The notes: generated from the sequence alone by a model not told the origin. DNA of 64,000 nt from Nodosilinea sp. FACHB-141 (GCF_014696135.1 NZ_JACJPP010000022.1:186001-250000); one strand, 5' to 3'. Counted from the first letter of the stretch, positions 37,487-47,304 are shown. Numbers and translations are program-made.

Positions 37487-38524
37487 TTAGCGGGTTTGAA
37501 CGACGGTAGGGCTCACCAAGCCCCAGTGAGGGTTACCGTCGCCCGTGGTTAGGCTGACCCAGCCTAGCCCTTCGCTGGTGCCCACCCAGATCTTGTTGCC
37601 TGTGTTGGGCGACAGTGACAGAATGCGCCCGGAGGGCAGAGACGGCACCTGACCCAGCAGTTCGCCGCTGTCGGGCTTGATCTTAAATAGACCTGTGGTG
37701 GTGCCCACCCAAACATTTCCGGCCTGGTCAAACTCGACCGTTTGCACGTTTTTGTCGCGCATTGTCCCCACCGATCGCACCAGCTCAGACCGCACCGGGT
37801 CTACGACCAAAAGACTGCTGGCTGTACCAACCCAGAGATTTCCTTCAGGGCCGAGGGTGAGCGACTGCACCGCGCCGCCGGGCAGGTCGCTGACTTCGCG
37901 AACGGGGAAGGCATTGGCGGTATTGATCTGTACTAGGCCGCTGAGGGTGCCAACCCAAAGGTTGTTGTTGCCGTCGAGGGCGAGGGCGTTGGCGCTGACC
38001 CCCGGCAGGCGCTGCACGGTGGTCATGAGCAGGCCGCGATCGGGACTGATCATAACTAGGCCGCGATCGGTACCGGCCCAGAGAAAGCCGCGGCTGTCTA
38101 CCAACATCGACAGCACCCGGTTAGAAGGCAGGGTGAAGTTTTGAGCGGTAATGACGTTAGTGCGTGGGTCGACCCGTACTAGGCCGTCATAGGTGCCCAC
38201 CCAGATCCGCCCGACCCGGTCTTGGGCTAGAGACTCTAGGGTGCGGCTGGGCATTCTAACCCGTTGCAGTACTTGCCCGGTTTCGGGATTGATGCGAGAT
38301 AACCCTGCCCAGGAGCCAACCCAGAGGTCGCCAGTAAAGTCGGGCTGTAGAGCGGTGACGCGATAGTCGCTGGTGAGGGGAGCTTGAGCGATCGCAGGGG
38401 CTAGGGAGCGGTGGGCGTCGGCGAGGGGTGATAGACGCGGAGCGGTTTCCCCGAGGGTAAGGGATGGCTGATGAAAACTTCCCGGTGACAGCGTTAGCGA
38501 CGATAGAATCAGCAGGCTTAACAT
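37487..38524 (-). CDS. Exported seven-bladed beta-propeller protein
   Basis: A 345-residue protein with a signal sequence and then seven repeats of the form (L/I)W(V/A)GT..GL..I.P, for example LWVGSWAGLSRINP, IWVGTYDGLVRVDP, LWAGTDRGLVMISP and VWVGTTTGLFKIKP. These are two-component-regulator-type propeller blades (as in LVIVD and reg_prop proteins), here without kinase or DNA-binding domains. Probably a periplasmic binding or scaffold protein. Divergent from rbcL across 491 nt. Confidence 0.8.
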   Translation of the reverse strand: MLSLLILSSLTLSPGSFHQPSLTLGETAPRLSPLADAHRSLAPAIAQAPLTSDYRVTALQPDFTGDLWVGSWAGLSRINPETGQVLQRVRMPSRTLESLAQDRVGRIWVGTYDGLVRVDPRTNVITAQNFTLPSNRVLSMLVDSRGFLWAGTDRGLVMISPDRGLLMTTVQRLPGVSANALALDGNNNLWVGTLSGLVQINTANAFPVREVSDLPGGAVQSLTLGPEGNLWVGTASSLLVVDPVRSELVRSVGTMRDKNVQTVEFDQAGNVWVGTTTGLFKIKPDSGELLGQVPSLPSGRILSLSPNTGNKIWVGTSEGLGWVSLTTGDGNPHWGLVSPTVVQTR

Positions 38525-39015
38525 AATCTCTCCCCACGGTTTGCGGTGGCGTGCAATAGCCCCTAATGAATGACTATCAAGGGTTTGGGCACCTCAAGCG
38601 TTACAGTATATCGACAATTTCAGAGAGCGGAGTCTTTGGGGAGATTTTACCTGCCAGCACTGTCGGGGACTAGAACACGGCCTGCTTCAAAGAACTTGAG
38701 AAACCCACACCTTGGTTCATCTGGATTCATAGTTTTTAGTTATGAATGTATACAGATCTTCCAAAATTAAACTTATCCAATCGCTGATAGTATGCTAACC
38801 ATACGGTAATTAAAAATACTAAAAGCATTTGCAGGGTTAGCCGTTTTGAGGGCCGGCTTTGAGGGTGCTTTGGTATTTCTACTCGTCTCAAATTAGCGTG
38901 GACTGACCGGGGCTTGGGCTGAGCAGAGGCTTCCTTAACTGAGGAAGCTTGTTTGTGTGTGGCTGGGCTGCAGGGGTTCGCTTGAGGGATTTCTTAGATT
39001 CACAGGAAGGGAGAC
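38525..39015. other. Upstream region of rbcL
   Basis: This 491-nt gap has no gene. The rbcL promoter and a leader are expected here. The last 150 nt contain a short hairpin, listed separately. An AT-rich stretch (38750-38825) is a likely promoter location, but no exact -10/-35 is claimed. Confidence 0.55.
38929..38948 (+). promoter_or_regulatory. Leader hairpin upstream of rbcL
   Basis: GCTTCCT (38929-38935) pairs with AGGAAGC (38942-38948) around TAACTG, followed by TTGTTTGTGTGT. It lies about 68 nt before the rbcL start codon. It could be a weak attenuator or an mRNA-stabilising element. Confidence 0.4.
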
Positions 39016-40446
39016 ATGTCTTACTCTCAGACGACGACTCAATCAAAAGCTGGATACAGCGCCGGGGTTAAGGACTACAAACTGACCTACTACACCCCGG
39101 ATTACACGCCTAAGGATACCGATATCCTGGCGGCGTTCCGGATGACTCCCCAGCCCGGCGTACCGCCCGAAGAGTGCGCTGCTGCTGTGGCTGCTGAATC
39201 TTCCACCGGTACCTGGACTACGGTGTGGACCGACCTGCTGACCGACATGGATCGGTACAAGGGTCGTTGCTACGACATCGAGCCCGTGCCCGGTGAAGAC
39301 AACCAGTACATCTGCTACGTGGCTTACCCCCTCGACCTGTTTGAGGAAGGCTCGGTTACCAACCTACTGACCTCCCTAGTCGGTAACGTGTTTGGCTTTA
39401 AAGCCCTGCGCGCCCTGCGTCTCGAAGACCTGCGCATTCCCGTGGCCTATTTGAAGACCTTCCAAGGTCCTCCCCACGGTATTCAGGTAGAGCGCGATCG
39501 CCTCAACAAGTACGGTCGTCCCCTGCTAGGCTGCACCATTAAGCCCAAGTTGGGTCTGTCGGCGAAGAACTACGGCCGCGCCGTGTATGAGTGCCTGCGC
39601 GGTGGTCTCGACTTCACCAAGGATGACGAGAACATCAACTCCCAGCCCTTCCAGCGCTGGCGCGATCGCTTCTTGTTTGTGGCCGACGCCATTCACAAGT
39701 CCCAGGCTGAAACCGGTGAAATCAAGGGTCACTACCTGAACGTCACCGCCGCCACCTGCGAAGAGATGATCAAGCGGGCCGAGTACGCCAAAGAACTCGA
39801 CATGCCCATCATCATGCACGACTTCTTAACCGGTGGCTTTACCGCCAACACCAGCCTGGCTCACTGGTGCCGCGATAATGGTGTGCTGCTGCACATTCAC
39901 CGCGCCATGCACGCTGTGATCGACCGCCAGAAGAACCACGGTATCCACTTCCGCGTACTGGCCAAGTGCCTGCGTATGTCCGGTGGTGACCACATCCACA
40001 CCGGTACCGTTGTGGGCAAGCTAGAGGGCGATCGCGCCGGCACCCTGGGCTTCGTTGACCTGCTGCGCGAAAACTACATCGAGCAAGATAAGTCTCGCGG
40101 TATCTACTTCACCCAAGACTGGGCTTCCATGGGCGGCGTCATGGCTGTGGCCTCCGGTGGTATCCACGTGTGGCACATGCCCGCGCTGGTGGAAATCTTC
40201 GGCGACGACTCCGTGCTGCAGTTTGGTGGTGGTACTCTGGGCCACCCCTGGGGTAACGCGCCGGGTGCTACCGCTAACCGCGTAGCTCTAGAAGCTTGCG
40301 TTCAGGCCCGTAACGAAGGCCGTGACCTGGCCCGCGAAGGTGGCGACATCATCCGCGAAGCCTGCAAGTGGTCGCCCGAACTGGCTGCCGCCTGCGAACT
40401 GTGGAAGGAAATCAAGTTCGAGTTCGACACCGTTGACACCATCTAA
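39016..40446 (+). CDS. rbcL: RuBisCO large subunit, form I
   Basis: A 476-residue catalytic subunit. The catalytic and carbamylation segment [17 protein letters not shown] (about 197-213) holds the carbamylated Lys, with the following Asp and Glu as magnesium ligands. Loop 6 and the C-terminal region are intact. GGAAGGGAG lies before the ATG. Linkage to rbcX and rbcS marks form IB of beta-cyanobacteria, which is packaged into carboxysomes. Fixes CO2 onto ribulose-1,5-bisphosphate. Confidence 0.99.
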   Translation: MSYSQTTTQSKAGYSAGVKDYKLTYYTPDYTPKDTDILAAFRMTPQPGVPPEECAAAVAAESSTGTWTTVWTDLLTDMDRYKGRCYDIEPVPGEDNQYICYVAYPLDLFEEGSVTNLLTSLVGNVFGFKALRALRLEDLRIPVAYLKTFQGPPHGIQVERDRLNKYGRPLLGCTIKPKLGLSAKNYGRAVYECLRGGLDFTKDDENINSQPFQRWRDRFLFVADAIHKSQAETGEIKGHYLNVTAATCEEMIKRAEYAKELDMPIIMHDFLTGGFTANTSLAHWCRDNGVLLHIHRAMHAVIDRQKNHGIHFRVLAKCLRMSGGDHIHTGTVVGKLEGDRAGTLGFVDLLRENYIEQDKSRGIYFTQDWASMGGVMAVASGGIHVWHMPALVEIFGDDSVLQFGGGTLGHPWGNAPGATANRVALEACVQARNEGRDLAREGGDIIREACKWSPELAAACELWKEIKFEFDTVDTI

Positions 40447-40637
40447 ATGGCTAGCGGGTACTGTGGTACCCGTTGGCAGGCGGTTGAGGGCGTGTTGGCT
40501 AGTCCACCGATCCGCAGGTTCTTGAGAATCCTTGGGAATGCTGCACAAGTTACCGAATATTCGCACTATTCGGGCTTAGATTCAGGGCTACCGACCGCCC
40601 CCTGGTGGGGTCTACGTCAATCGTTCGAGAGACACCA

Positions 40638-41066
40638 ATGGACCTTAAGCAAGCGGCTAAAGACACTGCTAAGGTGCTCACTAGCTATCTGACTTTTCAG
40701 GCCGTGAAAACGGTGCTGGATCAGCTCAAGGAAACCAACCCCTCCCGTGCCTATTGGCTCAACGCTTTCTCAACCAAAGAAGCGCTCCAGGATGGTGAAG
40801 CCTACCTGAGCGCCCTGCTGGAAGAAAGCGCAGACCTGGCGATTCGGGTGATGACCGTGCGGCAGCACATTGCAGAAGGTATCTGCGAGTTTTTGCCCGA
40901 AATGGTAGTCACCAGTATTCAGCAGGCCAATATGGAACACCGCCGCCAGCATTTAGAGCGCATTACCCAGCTCGGAGCTGCCGAACACGCCGTAGATTCA
41001 GAATTTGTTGAGGACACTGATGTCCCGCAAGAATCCACGGCTGACAGCGACCCCTCCCCTGAGTAG
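40638..41066 (+). CDS. rbcX: RuBisCO assembly chaperone RbcX
   Basis: A 142-residue helical dimer that clamps the C-terminal tail of RbcL during holoenzyme assembly. Signatures are TKVLTSYLTFQAV-like helix 1 (about 10-22), ETNPSRAYWLNAFS, and the helix QHIAEGICEFLPEMV. The ATG at 40638 fits the family; a longer start at 40605 was rejected. A long acidic tail (residues 115-142) goes beyond the core. Lies between rbcL and rbcS as in many beta-cyanobacteria. Confidence 0.95.
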   Translation: MDLKQAAKDTAKVLTSYLTFQAVKTVLDQLKETNPSRAYWLNAFSTKEALQDGEAYLSALLEESADLAIRVMTVRQHIAEGICEFLPEMVVTSIQQANMEHRRQHLERITQLGAAEHAVDSEFVEDTDVPQESTADSDPSPE

Positions 41067-41147
41067 GCGATTGAGTTCAACTCTGTTGCTCATTCATTTA
41101 GTTCACGACGTCAGCCGATCGCACCCTAGTTAACCTAACGAGGACCT

Positions 41148-41495
41148 ATGAAAACTCTGCCCAAAGAGCGTCGTTTTGAAACGATGTCTTACCTGCCCCC
41201 GCTCACCGATGCCCAAATCGAGCGGCAAATTGCCTACATCCTGAAGCAGGGCTATTTCCCCGCCATTGAGTTCAACGAAGCCTCGAACCCCGAGGAGTAC
41301 TACTGGACCATGTGGAAGCTGCCCCTGTTCAACGCCAATTCTACTCAAGAAGTGCTGAGCGAAGTGCAGGCCTGCCGTTCTGAGTACTCCAACTGCTACA
41401 TCCGCGTAGTGGGCTTTGACAACGTCAAGCAGTGCCAGATCGCTAGCTTCATCGTGCACAAGCCCGGTGCTACCAACAGCGGCTACCGCTACTAA
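41148..41495 (+). CDS. rbcS: RuBisCO small subunit, form I
   Basis: A 115-residue small subunit with [20 protein letters not shown] (starting at residue 13), then [10 protein letters not shown] and the C-terminal [11 protein letters not shown]. The additional N-terminal dozen residues ([12 protein letters not shown]) are typical of cyanobacteria. GAGG lies upstream of the ATG. It completes the rbcLXS operon and is followed by a strong terminator. Confidence 0.98.
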   Translation: MKTLPKERRFETMSYLPPLTDAQIERQIAYILKQGYFPAIEFNEASNPEEYYWTMWKLPLFNANSTQEVLSEVQACRSEYSNCYIRVVGFDNVKQCQIASFIVHKPGATNSGYRY

Positions 41496-41527
41496 GGTCT
41501 TACCTGTAAAGGGTTAGACAACGAGAC

Positions 41528-41559
41528 AAAGGGCGGAGAGGATAACCTCTCCGCCCTTT
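41528..41559 (+). terminator. Intrinsic terminator of the rbc operon
   Basis: AAAGGGCGGAGAGG (41528-41541) pairs perfectly with CCTCTCCGCCCTTT (41546-41559), loop ATAA. The stem is 14 bp and GTGTTTTG follows. Located 32 nt after rbcS. Confidence 0.92.
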
Positions 41560-41585
41560 GTGTTTTGGAGACAAGCTTGAATAAT

Positions 41586-42197
41586 CTACTGGCCGGCTTC
41601 GAAGATCTCGTTGGCCATTAGCCGCAAATTCGGAAACCCTGGCGAGACAATATTGTCTTGCTGGCGAAAAAGCTGAGTTTCGTAGACGCCATTAGCCCAG
41701 CGGCAAATAGTGATGGTCGGTTGCTTAGGATTGCCAATGTAGCGGCGGCCGCCCAGGCCCAGGTAGTCCACAATCCAGTATTCACAGATGCCCATGGCTT
41801 CGTAGTCTTCAAACTTACGGGCGTAATTATCGGGCCAGTTGGTTGAGACAACTTCCACTAAGAGCTTGATCGAACTGGCTAGGGTAATCACCGATTCCCG
41901 CCTCCACAGAGGCTCTTGGGCCAGCGCGGCGGTATCCACCAATAGGCACGTCTGGCTTATAGCCACTCTCATAGCCCAAGGCTGCACCAGTACTGTATTG
42001 GGGATGAAATAGTTGAGGTTTTCCTGCTCTAGGAGAACATTAAACTTGCGGTTCAATAAACCTACTACTTGCTCATGTGCCCCCGTCGGCTGCACTTCAA
42101 CTACCACTCCATCGTGCAGCTCGTAGCGTCCGGTTTCTGGCAACCAGGCCAAAAACTCCTGCAAGCTCATGTACGGCTGAGATGACGCCTGAACCAT
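41586..42197 (-). pseudogene. Uma2 (DUF820) family PD-(D/E)XK-type protein with compensated double frameshift
   Basis: The frame is open for 203 residues and clearly Uma2: VEVVSTNW, a D-Y-x-x-K-like segment and GICEYWIVDY. But where the family has SGYxPDVxxLD, this frame reads RVAISQTCLLVD. In the neighbouring frame the same DNA reads GYESGYKPDV. So the stretch 41947-41977 appears frame-shifted by one base at each end, around GGG (41975-41977) and CC (41945-41946). The catalytic PD motif is thus lost. This is either true decay or two base-call errors. It may be a working CDS if the latter. Confidence 0.7.
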
Positions 42198-42307
42198 GGG
42201 TTTAACCCCATGTCGGCATCAGTGAATGATGCTCTTGAGCGCAGAGGACTGGTAGGGTTTGTGCCCACTTGCCAGCCCTAAACTGATTCTACAAGCTAGC
42301 TCTTAGC

Positions 42308-42802
42308 CTAGCGGTTGGCACAGGTGGCCAGCAGTTGCTGGTCTAGCTCCGAGAGGGTGGCGATCGCATGCAGGCCCTCTAGCTCAGTGACTCCCGCCCC
42401 GCCGCTGCTGCTGGCGACGGCGGTATCGGCTACCATTGCTACCGAATAGCTCGATTCGCTCTGGTCATAGGCATTGGTGATCACCAAGTCGAGGGCAGCG
42501 TTGCCCACTGTGCCGCGCACACAGTCAAAGGACGACGAGGGCTGATAGATAGCCCCATTCAGGCGGCCTTCCTGAGCTTCAAATACAAAGTAGATGGCCC
42601 CTACCGTATCAGCCACTGGCGACTCACCGTAGAGATAGGTGCCGTTGGGGATGGCAGGGGTGCTCCCCGATGCGCCACCAGCCATGGCCGAAAGCCCGAC
42701 CACAGCGGCGGCAGCGGTGGCTAAACGACGCAGGCTGGTCTGGACGCGATCGCCCCCGGTGAGGAGTTCGGTTTGGGCAGAAAAAGTGGGGGAAGAAGCC
42801 AT
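42308..42802 (-). CDS. Exported hypothetical protein
   Basis: A 164-residue frame with an atypical N terminus, a signal-like segment LATAAAAVVGLSAMAGGASG and a small mature domain with PNGTYLYGESPVADTVGAIYFVFEAQEGRLNGAIYQPSS (shown as two pieces: a Tyr/Gly-rich strand and a following loop). The C terminus has a short helix with two cysteines nearby. No family was recognised. Probably a secreted or periplasmic protein. Confidence 0.55.
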   Translation of the reverse strand: MASSPTFSAQTELLTGGDRVQTSLRRLATAAAAVVGLSAMAGGASGSTPAIPNGTYLYGESPVADTVGAIYFVFEAQEGRLNGAIYQPSSSFDCVRGTVGNAALDLVITNAYDQSESSYSVAMVADTAVASSSGGAGVTELEGLHAIATLSELDQQLLATCANR

Positions 42803-42926
42803 TACGGGGGGATTTCACGCGACATCAGTAATATCCCTCTAATTACCGATGCCCGTGGTGATAGCTCCCCTTAGCGGGGGTGACGTTAGTAAGGTGAAGG
42901 TGTGATCTAGATCAGTCTTGCTTGCT

Positions 42927-43637
42927 ATGATCAGACGCTCAACGCATCAACCGCTGCAACCGCCGCATATCAAGCTATTTGGCTTCAGCGTCGGGCTGCT
43001 TGCACTTGTTATAGAAGGATGCTCTTTAGGCCCGATGAAGGGCGTTGAACCAATAAAACCGACCCTGAAAGTACCTGCCCTAACGGCACCTCAAAATCTC
43101 GCTACAGACCTAACAACGCCTTCCGAGCCCGCCACTGTCTGGCAGCACCTCCAGCAAGCTGATAAGCAACTCTATGTAGTGCTACTGCGCCATGCCCTAG
43201 CTCCAGGCACAGGTGACCCGGCTAACTTCCGTCTGGGTGACTGTACGACCCAGCGCAATTTATCTACTGAGGGGCAAGACCAGGCGCGGCGCATTGGGGC
43301 AGCGTTTCGACAGCGAGACATTGCTGTGGTGCAGGTCTTGTCTAGCCAGTGGTGCCGATCGCTCGACACCGCTACGCTGATAGATCTAGGGCCAGTGGAA
43401 CCGTTTGAGCCGTTGAACTCATTCTTTAGCGATCGTAGCCCTACCGCCGCGCAAACTGCCCAAATTCGCGACTATCTGCGCCGCCAGCCCGACCGGGGCG
43501 TCATTGTGATGGTTACTCATCAGGTCAACATCACAGCGCTGACTGGGGTGGTACCCGGCTCTGGGCAGGCCGTTGTGGTGACTCTCGATGAGGGAGGAAA
43601 TTTAGTGCAGGTAGGGTTGTTGGACGTAGGGAAGTAG
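42927..43637 (+). CDS. Histidine phosphatase superfamily lipoprotein
   Basis: From the ATG at 42927 the protein has 236 residues (a TTG at 42918 is also in frame). A lipobox-like IEGCS follows the signal stretch. The phosphatase domain has LLRHALAPGTG with the RH catalytic motif, SSQWCRSLDTA with the second Arg, and VTHQVNI with the second His. The substrate is unknown. It is convergent with psbO across a terminator for psbO. Confidence 0.8.
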   Translation: MIRRSTHQPLQPPHIKLFGFSVGLLALVIEGCSLGPMKGVEPIKPTLKVPALTAPQNLATDLTTPSEPATVWQHLQQADKQLYVVLLRHALAPGTGDPANFRLGDCTTQRNLSTEGQDQARRIGAAFRQRDIAVVQVLSSQWCRSLDTATLIDLGPVEPFEPLNSFFSDRSPTAAQTAQIRDYLRRQPDRGVIVMVTHQVNITALTGVVPGSGQAVVVTLDEGGNLVQVGLLDVGK

Positions 43638-43660
43638 CTACAGGTGAAAAAGAGGGCAAT

Positions 43661-43688
43661 AAAAAAGGAAGGAGCATAACTCCTTCCT
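43661..43688 (-). terminator. Intrinsic terminator of psbO
   Basis: On the minus strand, AGGAAGGAG (43688-43680) pairs with CTCCTTCCT (43674-43666), loop TTATG, and is followed by TTTTT and A/T-rich sequence. Perfect 9-bp stem with a T-run. Confidence 0.9.
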
Positions 43689-43725
43689 CAGCTTTGAAAT
43701 TGTTGGGGTTTAGCTTAAGACAAGC

Positions 43726-44550
43726 TTAGACTTCCTCAAGACGGGCGTAGAAAACGCCCTGAACCTTGATGTCTACTGGCTCAGCAGTGCCCATGTCGGT
43801 ATCAGAGGGCTGCTCTGCTTCAAAGGTGCCGCCAATCTCGCCAGTGGCGCTGTCGATCTTAGACACCCGCAGGGAGATATGACCCTGACCGACGTCAAAG
43901 GATTTTACATTTTCCTTCTCATACTCTTCGCTGTCGCCGCTGCCAGGTAGCGCTACAGCGCTGTCATAGCCAGTGGCCAGACCGCGGCCCTTGGGGTCGA
44001 GGAAGTTAGAGGTGCGGTAGGAGGGCACTGAATAGTCACCCTCAAAGTCGATGGAGCTGTTTAGAGCGCTTTGCCCCGGTTGGGACTTAGCAGTCAAACC
44101 CTTGACGGTAAACAGGAAAGGCTCTTGCTGACCACCGGGAAGCTGAACGGTAATGGCCTGGAAATCCATGCCGCCGGTCTCAGAGAACAGCAGACTACCG
44201 TCAGAATCTACAGTCAGATCGCCGCGTACCTGGTCTAGGCTCGAGGTGTAGCGGGTTAGCACCTTACCGGGCACATAGGTCGCCTCTTGGCGCTTGGAGG
44301 CTTCTTCCTTCACAAAGTAAGCGGTGGGCTCAATGCACATGCCTACAAGTTCATAGGTTTTGCCACTGTCGAGGGCAATGCTGCCTCGGGTCATTTCTGA
44401 AAGCTGGGGGCACTTGTTGGCCAGGCCAGTGTTACGAATTTGGTCATAGGTTAGCGGCACACTACTGGTGGCACTGGGCGCTTCGCTACAGGCTGTCAGT
44501 ACACTCAGGCAGATGGCCAAGAACGCAACTAAGAGGGCGCGATACCTCAT
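43726..44550 (-). CDS. psbO: Photosystem II manganese-stabilising protein PsbO
   Basis: A 274-residue extrinsic subunit of the oxygen-evolving complex. The N terminus has a signal ending VLTACS, so it may carry a lipid, although PsbO is usually a soluble lumenal protein. The mature protein begins near LTYDQIRNTGLANKCP. The two conserved Cys (LANKCPQL and GMCIEP) that form the disulfide are present. GDYSVPSYRTSNFLDPKGRG is the conserved central segment. Transcribed alone. Confidence 0.97.
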   Translation of the reverse strand: MRYRALLVAFLAICLSVLTACSEAPSATSSVPLTYDQIRNTGLANKCPQLSEMTRGSIALDSGKTYELVGMCIEPTAYFVKEEASKRQEATYVPGKVLTRYTSSLDQVRGDLTVDSDGSLLFSETGGMDFQAITVQLPGGQQEPFLFTVKGLTAKSQPGQSALNSSIDFEGDYSVPSYRTSNFLDPKGRGLATGYDSAVALPGSGDSEEYEKENVKSFDVGQGHISLRVSKIDSATGEIGGTFEAEQPSDTDMGTAEPVDIKVQGVFYARLEEV

Positions 44551-44935
44551 GGTCTACCTCAAAATTTAGTATGTAAAAGGCGCTGTCAAACTACTCAAAT
44601 AATGCGACAGCCGTCAGCTCTGGGCTGCTATGGCGCTGGCCAGAAAGCCCTGGCGCGAAACCATGGCGAACAACTTAAATTTTGCTCGCTAGCCCGGCAA
44701 CAACGCTGGGCCTGCCCTCAGCCAGTAAAGCCTCAAGTAAGCATTCTACATGGCTCTGGGACTCTTTCCTAGAAGATCGGGTCGGTACTGTCGGGGTGCT
44801 GGTATCTTGGGGTAAACCCAGTTGGGCTAAGGGTTTCAGAGTTAAGGCTAAATCAGAGCTTTACCCGTGCTGATGCTGGTTTTGACGACCCAACCGCTAA
44901 CGTTAAGCTATCTAACAAAATCTCTAGCTAGACCC
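44551..44935. other. Intergenic stretch between psbO and a small ORF
   Basis: No gene was found. Carries the psbO promoter on the minus strand. TTGACA lies at 44592-44587 with a nearby TAAATT, but the spacing (15 bp) is short and I do not claim the pair. Confidence 0.45.
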
Positions 44936-45304
44936 ATGACTGACTACCCGCCCGGCGATCGCAGCGACAGTCTATCCAAAGATTTGAGCCAGCTGTCTGA
45001 CCTCATTGATCAGGCTGCCCTGGGTCGCAAGGGCAACAGTACCGATTTGCTAGCCCTGCTGCGGCTCCTAGAGCGGTGTCACCGCGACATCTGCGAAACT
45101 CTTTTTTACGAGGCGCTGCCCGACAACCGCCAGCATCTTTACGCGCTGCTAAGAGATATCGAAATTAACGGCGGCTGGCCCTACATTCAACGGATGAAGC
45201 TTCAGGCGCTGTTGACTAACCTGCCTGATTTTGACTTTGATACCTTCTCCCCCTCGATAGTGCTTCCCCTAGAAGAGGATCGGTTTCCAGGGGAAGAAAA
45301 GTGA
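44936..45304 (+). CDS. Small hypothetical protein
   Basis: A 122-residue acidic, helical protein from the ATG at 44936; an in-frame start at 44867 is possible. Contains LLRLLERCHRDICETLFYEALPDNRQHLYALL, a helical pair with charged and Cys residues, and a C-terminal DFDTFSPS. It is likely cytoplasmic. No family was named. Confidence 0.55.
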   Translation: MTDYPPGDRSDSLSKDLSQLSDLIDQAALGRKGNSTDLLALLRLLERCHRDICETLFYEALPDNRQHLYALLRDIEINGGWPYIQRMKLQALLTNLPDFDFDTFSPSIVLPLEEDRFPGEEK

Positions 45305-45571
45305 GCGGCGGCTGCCTGGGCATTGGGGCTACAGGTTTTGTGGGCAGAGAGAGAAAGTGCAATCCGACAAGGACTCTTTTGCTAAGTCAGCTAATCTAGT
45401 GTCTTCACCTGGGCTGACTACCACAACTAGTGGTAAGCTGAGCCAATTTCGATATTGTGGCTGGCGTTGGGGTGCCCAGAGGGCACTGGCCTAAACTGAC
45501 TACTCCCTAGGGTCACTTTGTGGTTTAAACGCTACCTTAGCTTTCGGCACAACTCCTTTTTCGTCGCACCT

Positions 45572-47128
45572 ATGGTTAGTCATTCTTTTACAGCTCGGCT
45601 CCGTAGTTCGCTGCAGCGGGTGGCTAAACCACTGCTGATGCCGAGCTTGGCCCTAGCCGCTGGACTAGCCAGTTTGGGATTGCTGCCGGGTAGCGGTATG
45701 GAGCGAGCGCTGGCACTCAACGCCTATTGCCAAGTCACCCAAGAAGCTGCTCTAGCCAAAGAAAATTTGCGCAAAGCTGCCCTGGAGGGTGATAGTGCGG
45801 CCCAGCAGCAGTACGAGGCCATGGTGCGTCAGCACACTGAGGATCTACGCCAGTGCCGCAGCCGCACCTGGCCCCAGCGTCAGGCGGTGTGGGTGCGCCT
45901 TTACCCCTGCGACCTACAGCCCGGCATTCTCGATGCTCTGTTCGATCGCATCGTAAATCTCGGCTACAACGAGGTCTACGTAGAAGCCTTCTATGGTGGC
46001 CAAGTGCTGCTGCCCCAGGGCGACAACCCCACCGTGTGGCCCTCGGTGGTGCAATCCCCTGGCTACGAGCGCCGCGACCTACTGGCTGAATCGATTGAGT
46101 CGGGCCGCCAGCGAGGGCTGCGAGTTGATGCTTGGGTGTTTGCCCTTAATTTTGGCTATTCCTACGGGTTGCGCAGCGATCGCGAGCAGGTGCTAGCCCT
46201 CAATGGTCGCGGCCAAACCACCTATACCTACGCCAAAGCCGGGGATTCTAGCAACCCTGACGAGGTCTTTGTTGACCCCTACAATACTCAGGCCCAGGAT
46301 GACTACAGCCGGTTACTGGGGGCGATACTGCGGCGACAGCCTGACGGTGTGTTATTCGACTATGTGCGATACCCCCGTGGTGTTGGCTCCAACTCCGTGG
46401 CCGACAGCGTTGACGACCTCTGGATCTATGGTCAGGCCTCGCGAGATGCGCTGTTTCGCCGGGCGGTGAACCAGCAGGGGCAAGAGCTGATTCGCCGCTA
46501 CATCAGCCGGGGTCACCTGGTCGATCGCGATATTCAAGAGGTGCGCGACCTCTACCCCAACGAGGCCGAACCGCTGTGGCAGAGCCGTACCCCATCCCCG
46601 CCGCTGCAAGCGGGTCAGGCGCCGCCTACTCCAGCCAGCTTGCGCCCCCAACTGAATGCTGAACTCTGGCAGTTGAGTGTGGCCCACGCCGTGCAGGGGG
46701 TTGTGGATTTTGTGAAGGTCGCCGGGGAGCAGGTGCAGCGCAGCGGCATTCAATCCGGAGCGGTGTTTTTTCCGGAGGGCAACCAAACGGTGGGTACCGG
46801 TGGCTATGACTCGCGCCTGCAATATTGGGAGCGCTTTCCCACCTGGATGACCTGGCACCCAATGGCCTACGCAGTGTGCGGCAACACGGGCTGTATTTTG
46901 GATGGGATACGTCGGGTGCAGACGATGATTCCTAGCGGCACCTCCCCCACTGTGACTCCAGCATTGGCCGGCATTTGGGGGCAGGCTACCTACAACCGAC
47001 CGGCTTTAGAAACGCAGATGGAAGCGCTGCGGCGATCAAATCCTGAAATTACCTCAGTGAGCCACTTTGCCTACTCCTGGCAAGACCCTGAGTTCGATCG
47101 CGTCAGAAAGTTCTGTTCGCTCCAGTGA
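45572..47128 (+). CDS. Secreted glycosylhydrolase-like protein (GHL10/YngK type)
   Basis: A 518-residue protein from the ATG at 45572 (TTG at 45518 is also in frame). After a signal sequence and a short helical region, the domain begins at AVWVRLYPCDLQPGI and shows the GHL10 features VFVDPYNTQAQDDY, GVLFDYVRYPR with DYVRYP, and WMTWHPMAYA near the C terminus, consistent with a TIM-barrel glycosidase. The substrate is unknown. Family homologues are linked to cell-wall or polysaccharide turnover. Confidence 0.8.
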   Translation: MVSHSFTARLRSSLQRVAKPLLMPSLALAAGLASLGLLPGSGMERALALNAYCQVTQEAALAKENLRKAALEGDSAAQQQYEAMVRQHTEDLRQCRSRTWPQRQAVWVRLYPCDLQPGILDALFDRIVNLGYNEVYVEAFYGGQVLLPQGDNPTVWPSVVQSPGYERRDLLAESIESGRQRGLRVDAWVFALNFGYSYGLRSDREQVLALNGRGQTTYTYAKAGDSSNPDEVFVDPYNTQAQDDYSRLLGAILRRQPDGVLFDYVRYPRGVGSNSVADSVDDLWIYGQASRDALFRRAVNQQGQELIRRYISRGHLVDRDIQEVRDLYPNEAEPLWQSRTPSPPLQAGQAPPTPASLRPQLNAELWQLSVAHAVQGVVDFVKVAGEQVQRSGIQSGAVFFPEGNQTVGTGGYDSRLQYWERFPTWMTWHPMAYAVCGNTGCILDGIRRVQTMIPSGTSPTVTPALAGIWGQATYNRPALETQMEALRRSNPEITSVSHFAYSWQDPEFDRVRKFCSLQ

Positions 47129-47137
47129 GCTAAGCGT

Positions 47138-47178
47138 CTAGGGTTCAGGGTTTAAGGTTTACGACCGGCCTTGAACCC
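47138..47178. repeat. Intergenic GGGTTCAGGG-type element with hairpin, copy 2
   Basis: CTAGGGTTCAGGGTTTAAGG begins at 47139. Its second part GGGTTTAAGG (47148-47157) pairs with CCTTGAACCC (47169-47178) with one G-T pair. It lies 10 nt after the glycosylhydrolase gene and may also end its transcript. Related to copies at 13226 and 51805. Confidence 0.55.
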
Positions 47179-47304
47179 TCACCAACCGGTCACCTCAGGC
47201 TTAGCAGACCAATAGTTTTAGTCTTTAACAGGTTGGGTGGTGCATGGCGGAAACCTTGAGCTTTCTGTATTCTTGAGGTTTCTTCGACTTATTCATCTCG
47301 CCCC

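Noticed and set aside
44587..44592. TTGACA as the psbO -35 box
   Set aside because: The nearest plausible -10 (TAAATT) is only 15 bp away and would leave almost no leader, so it was not called.
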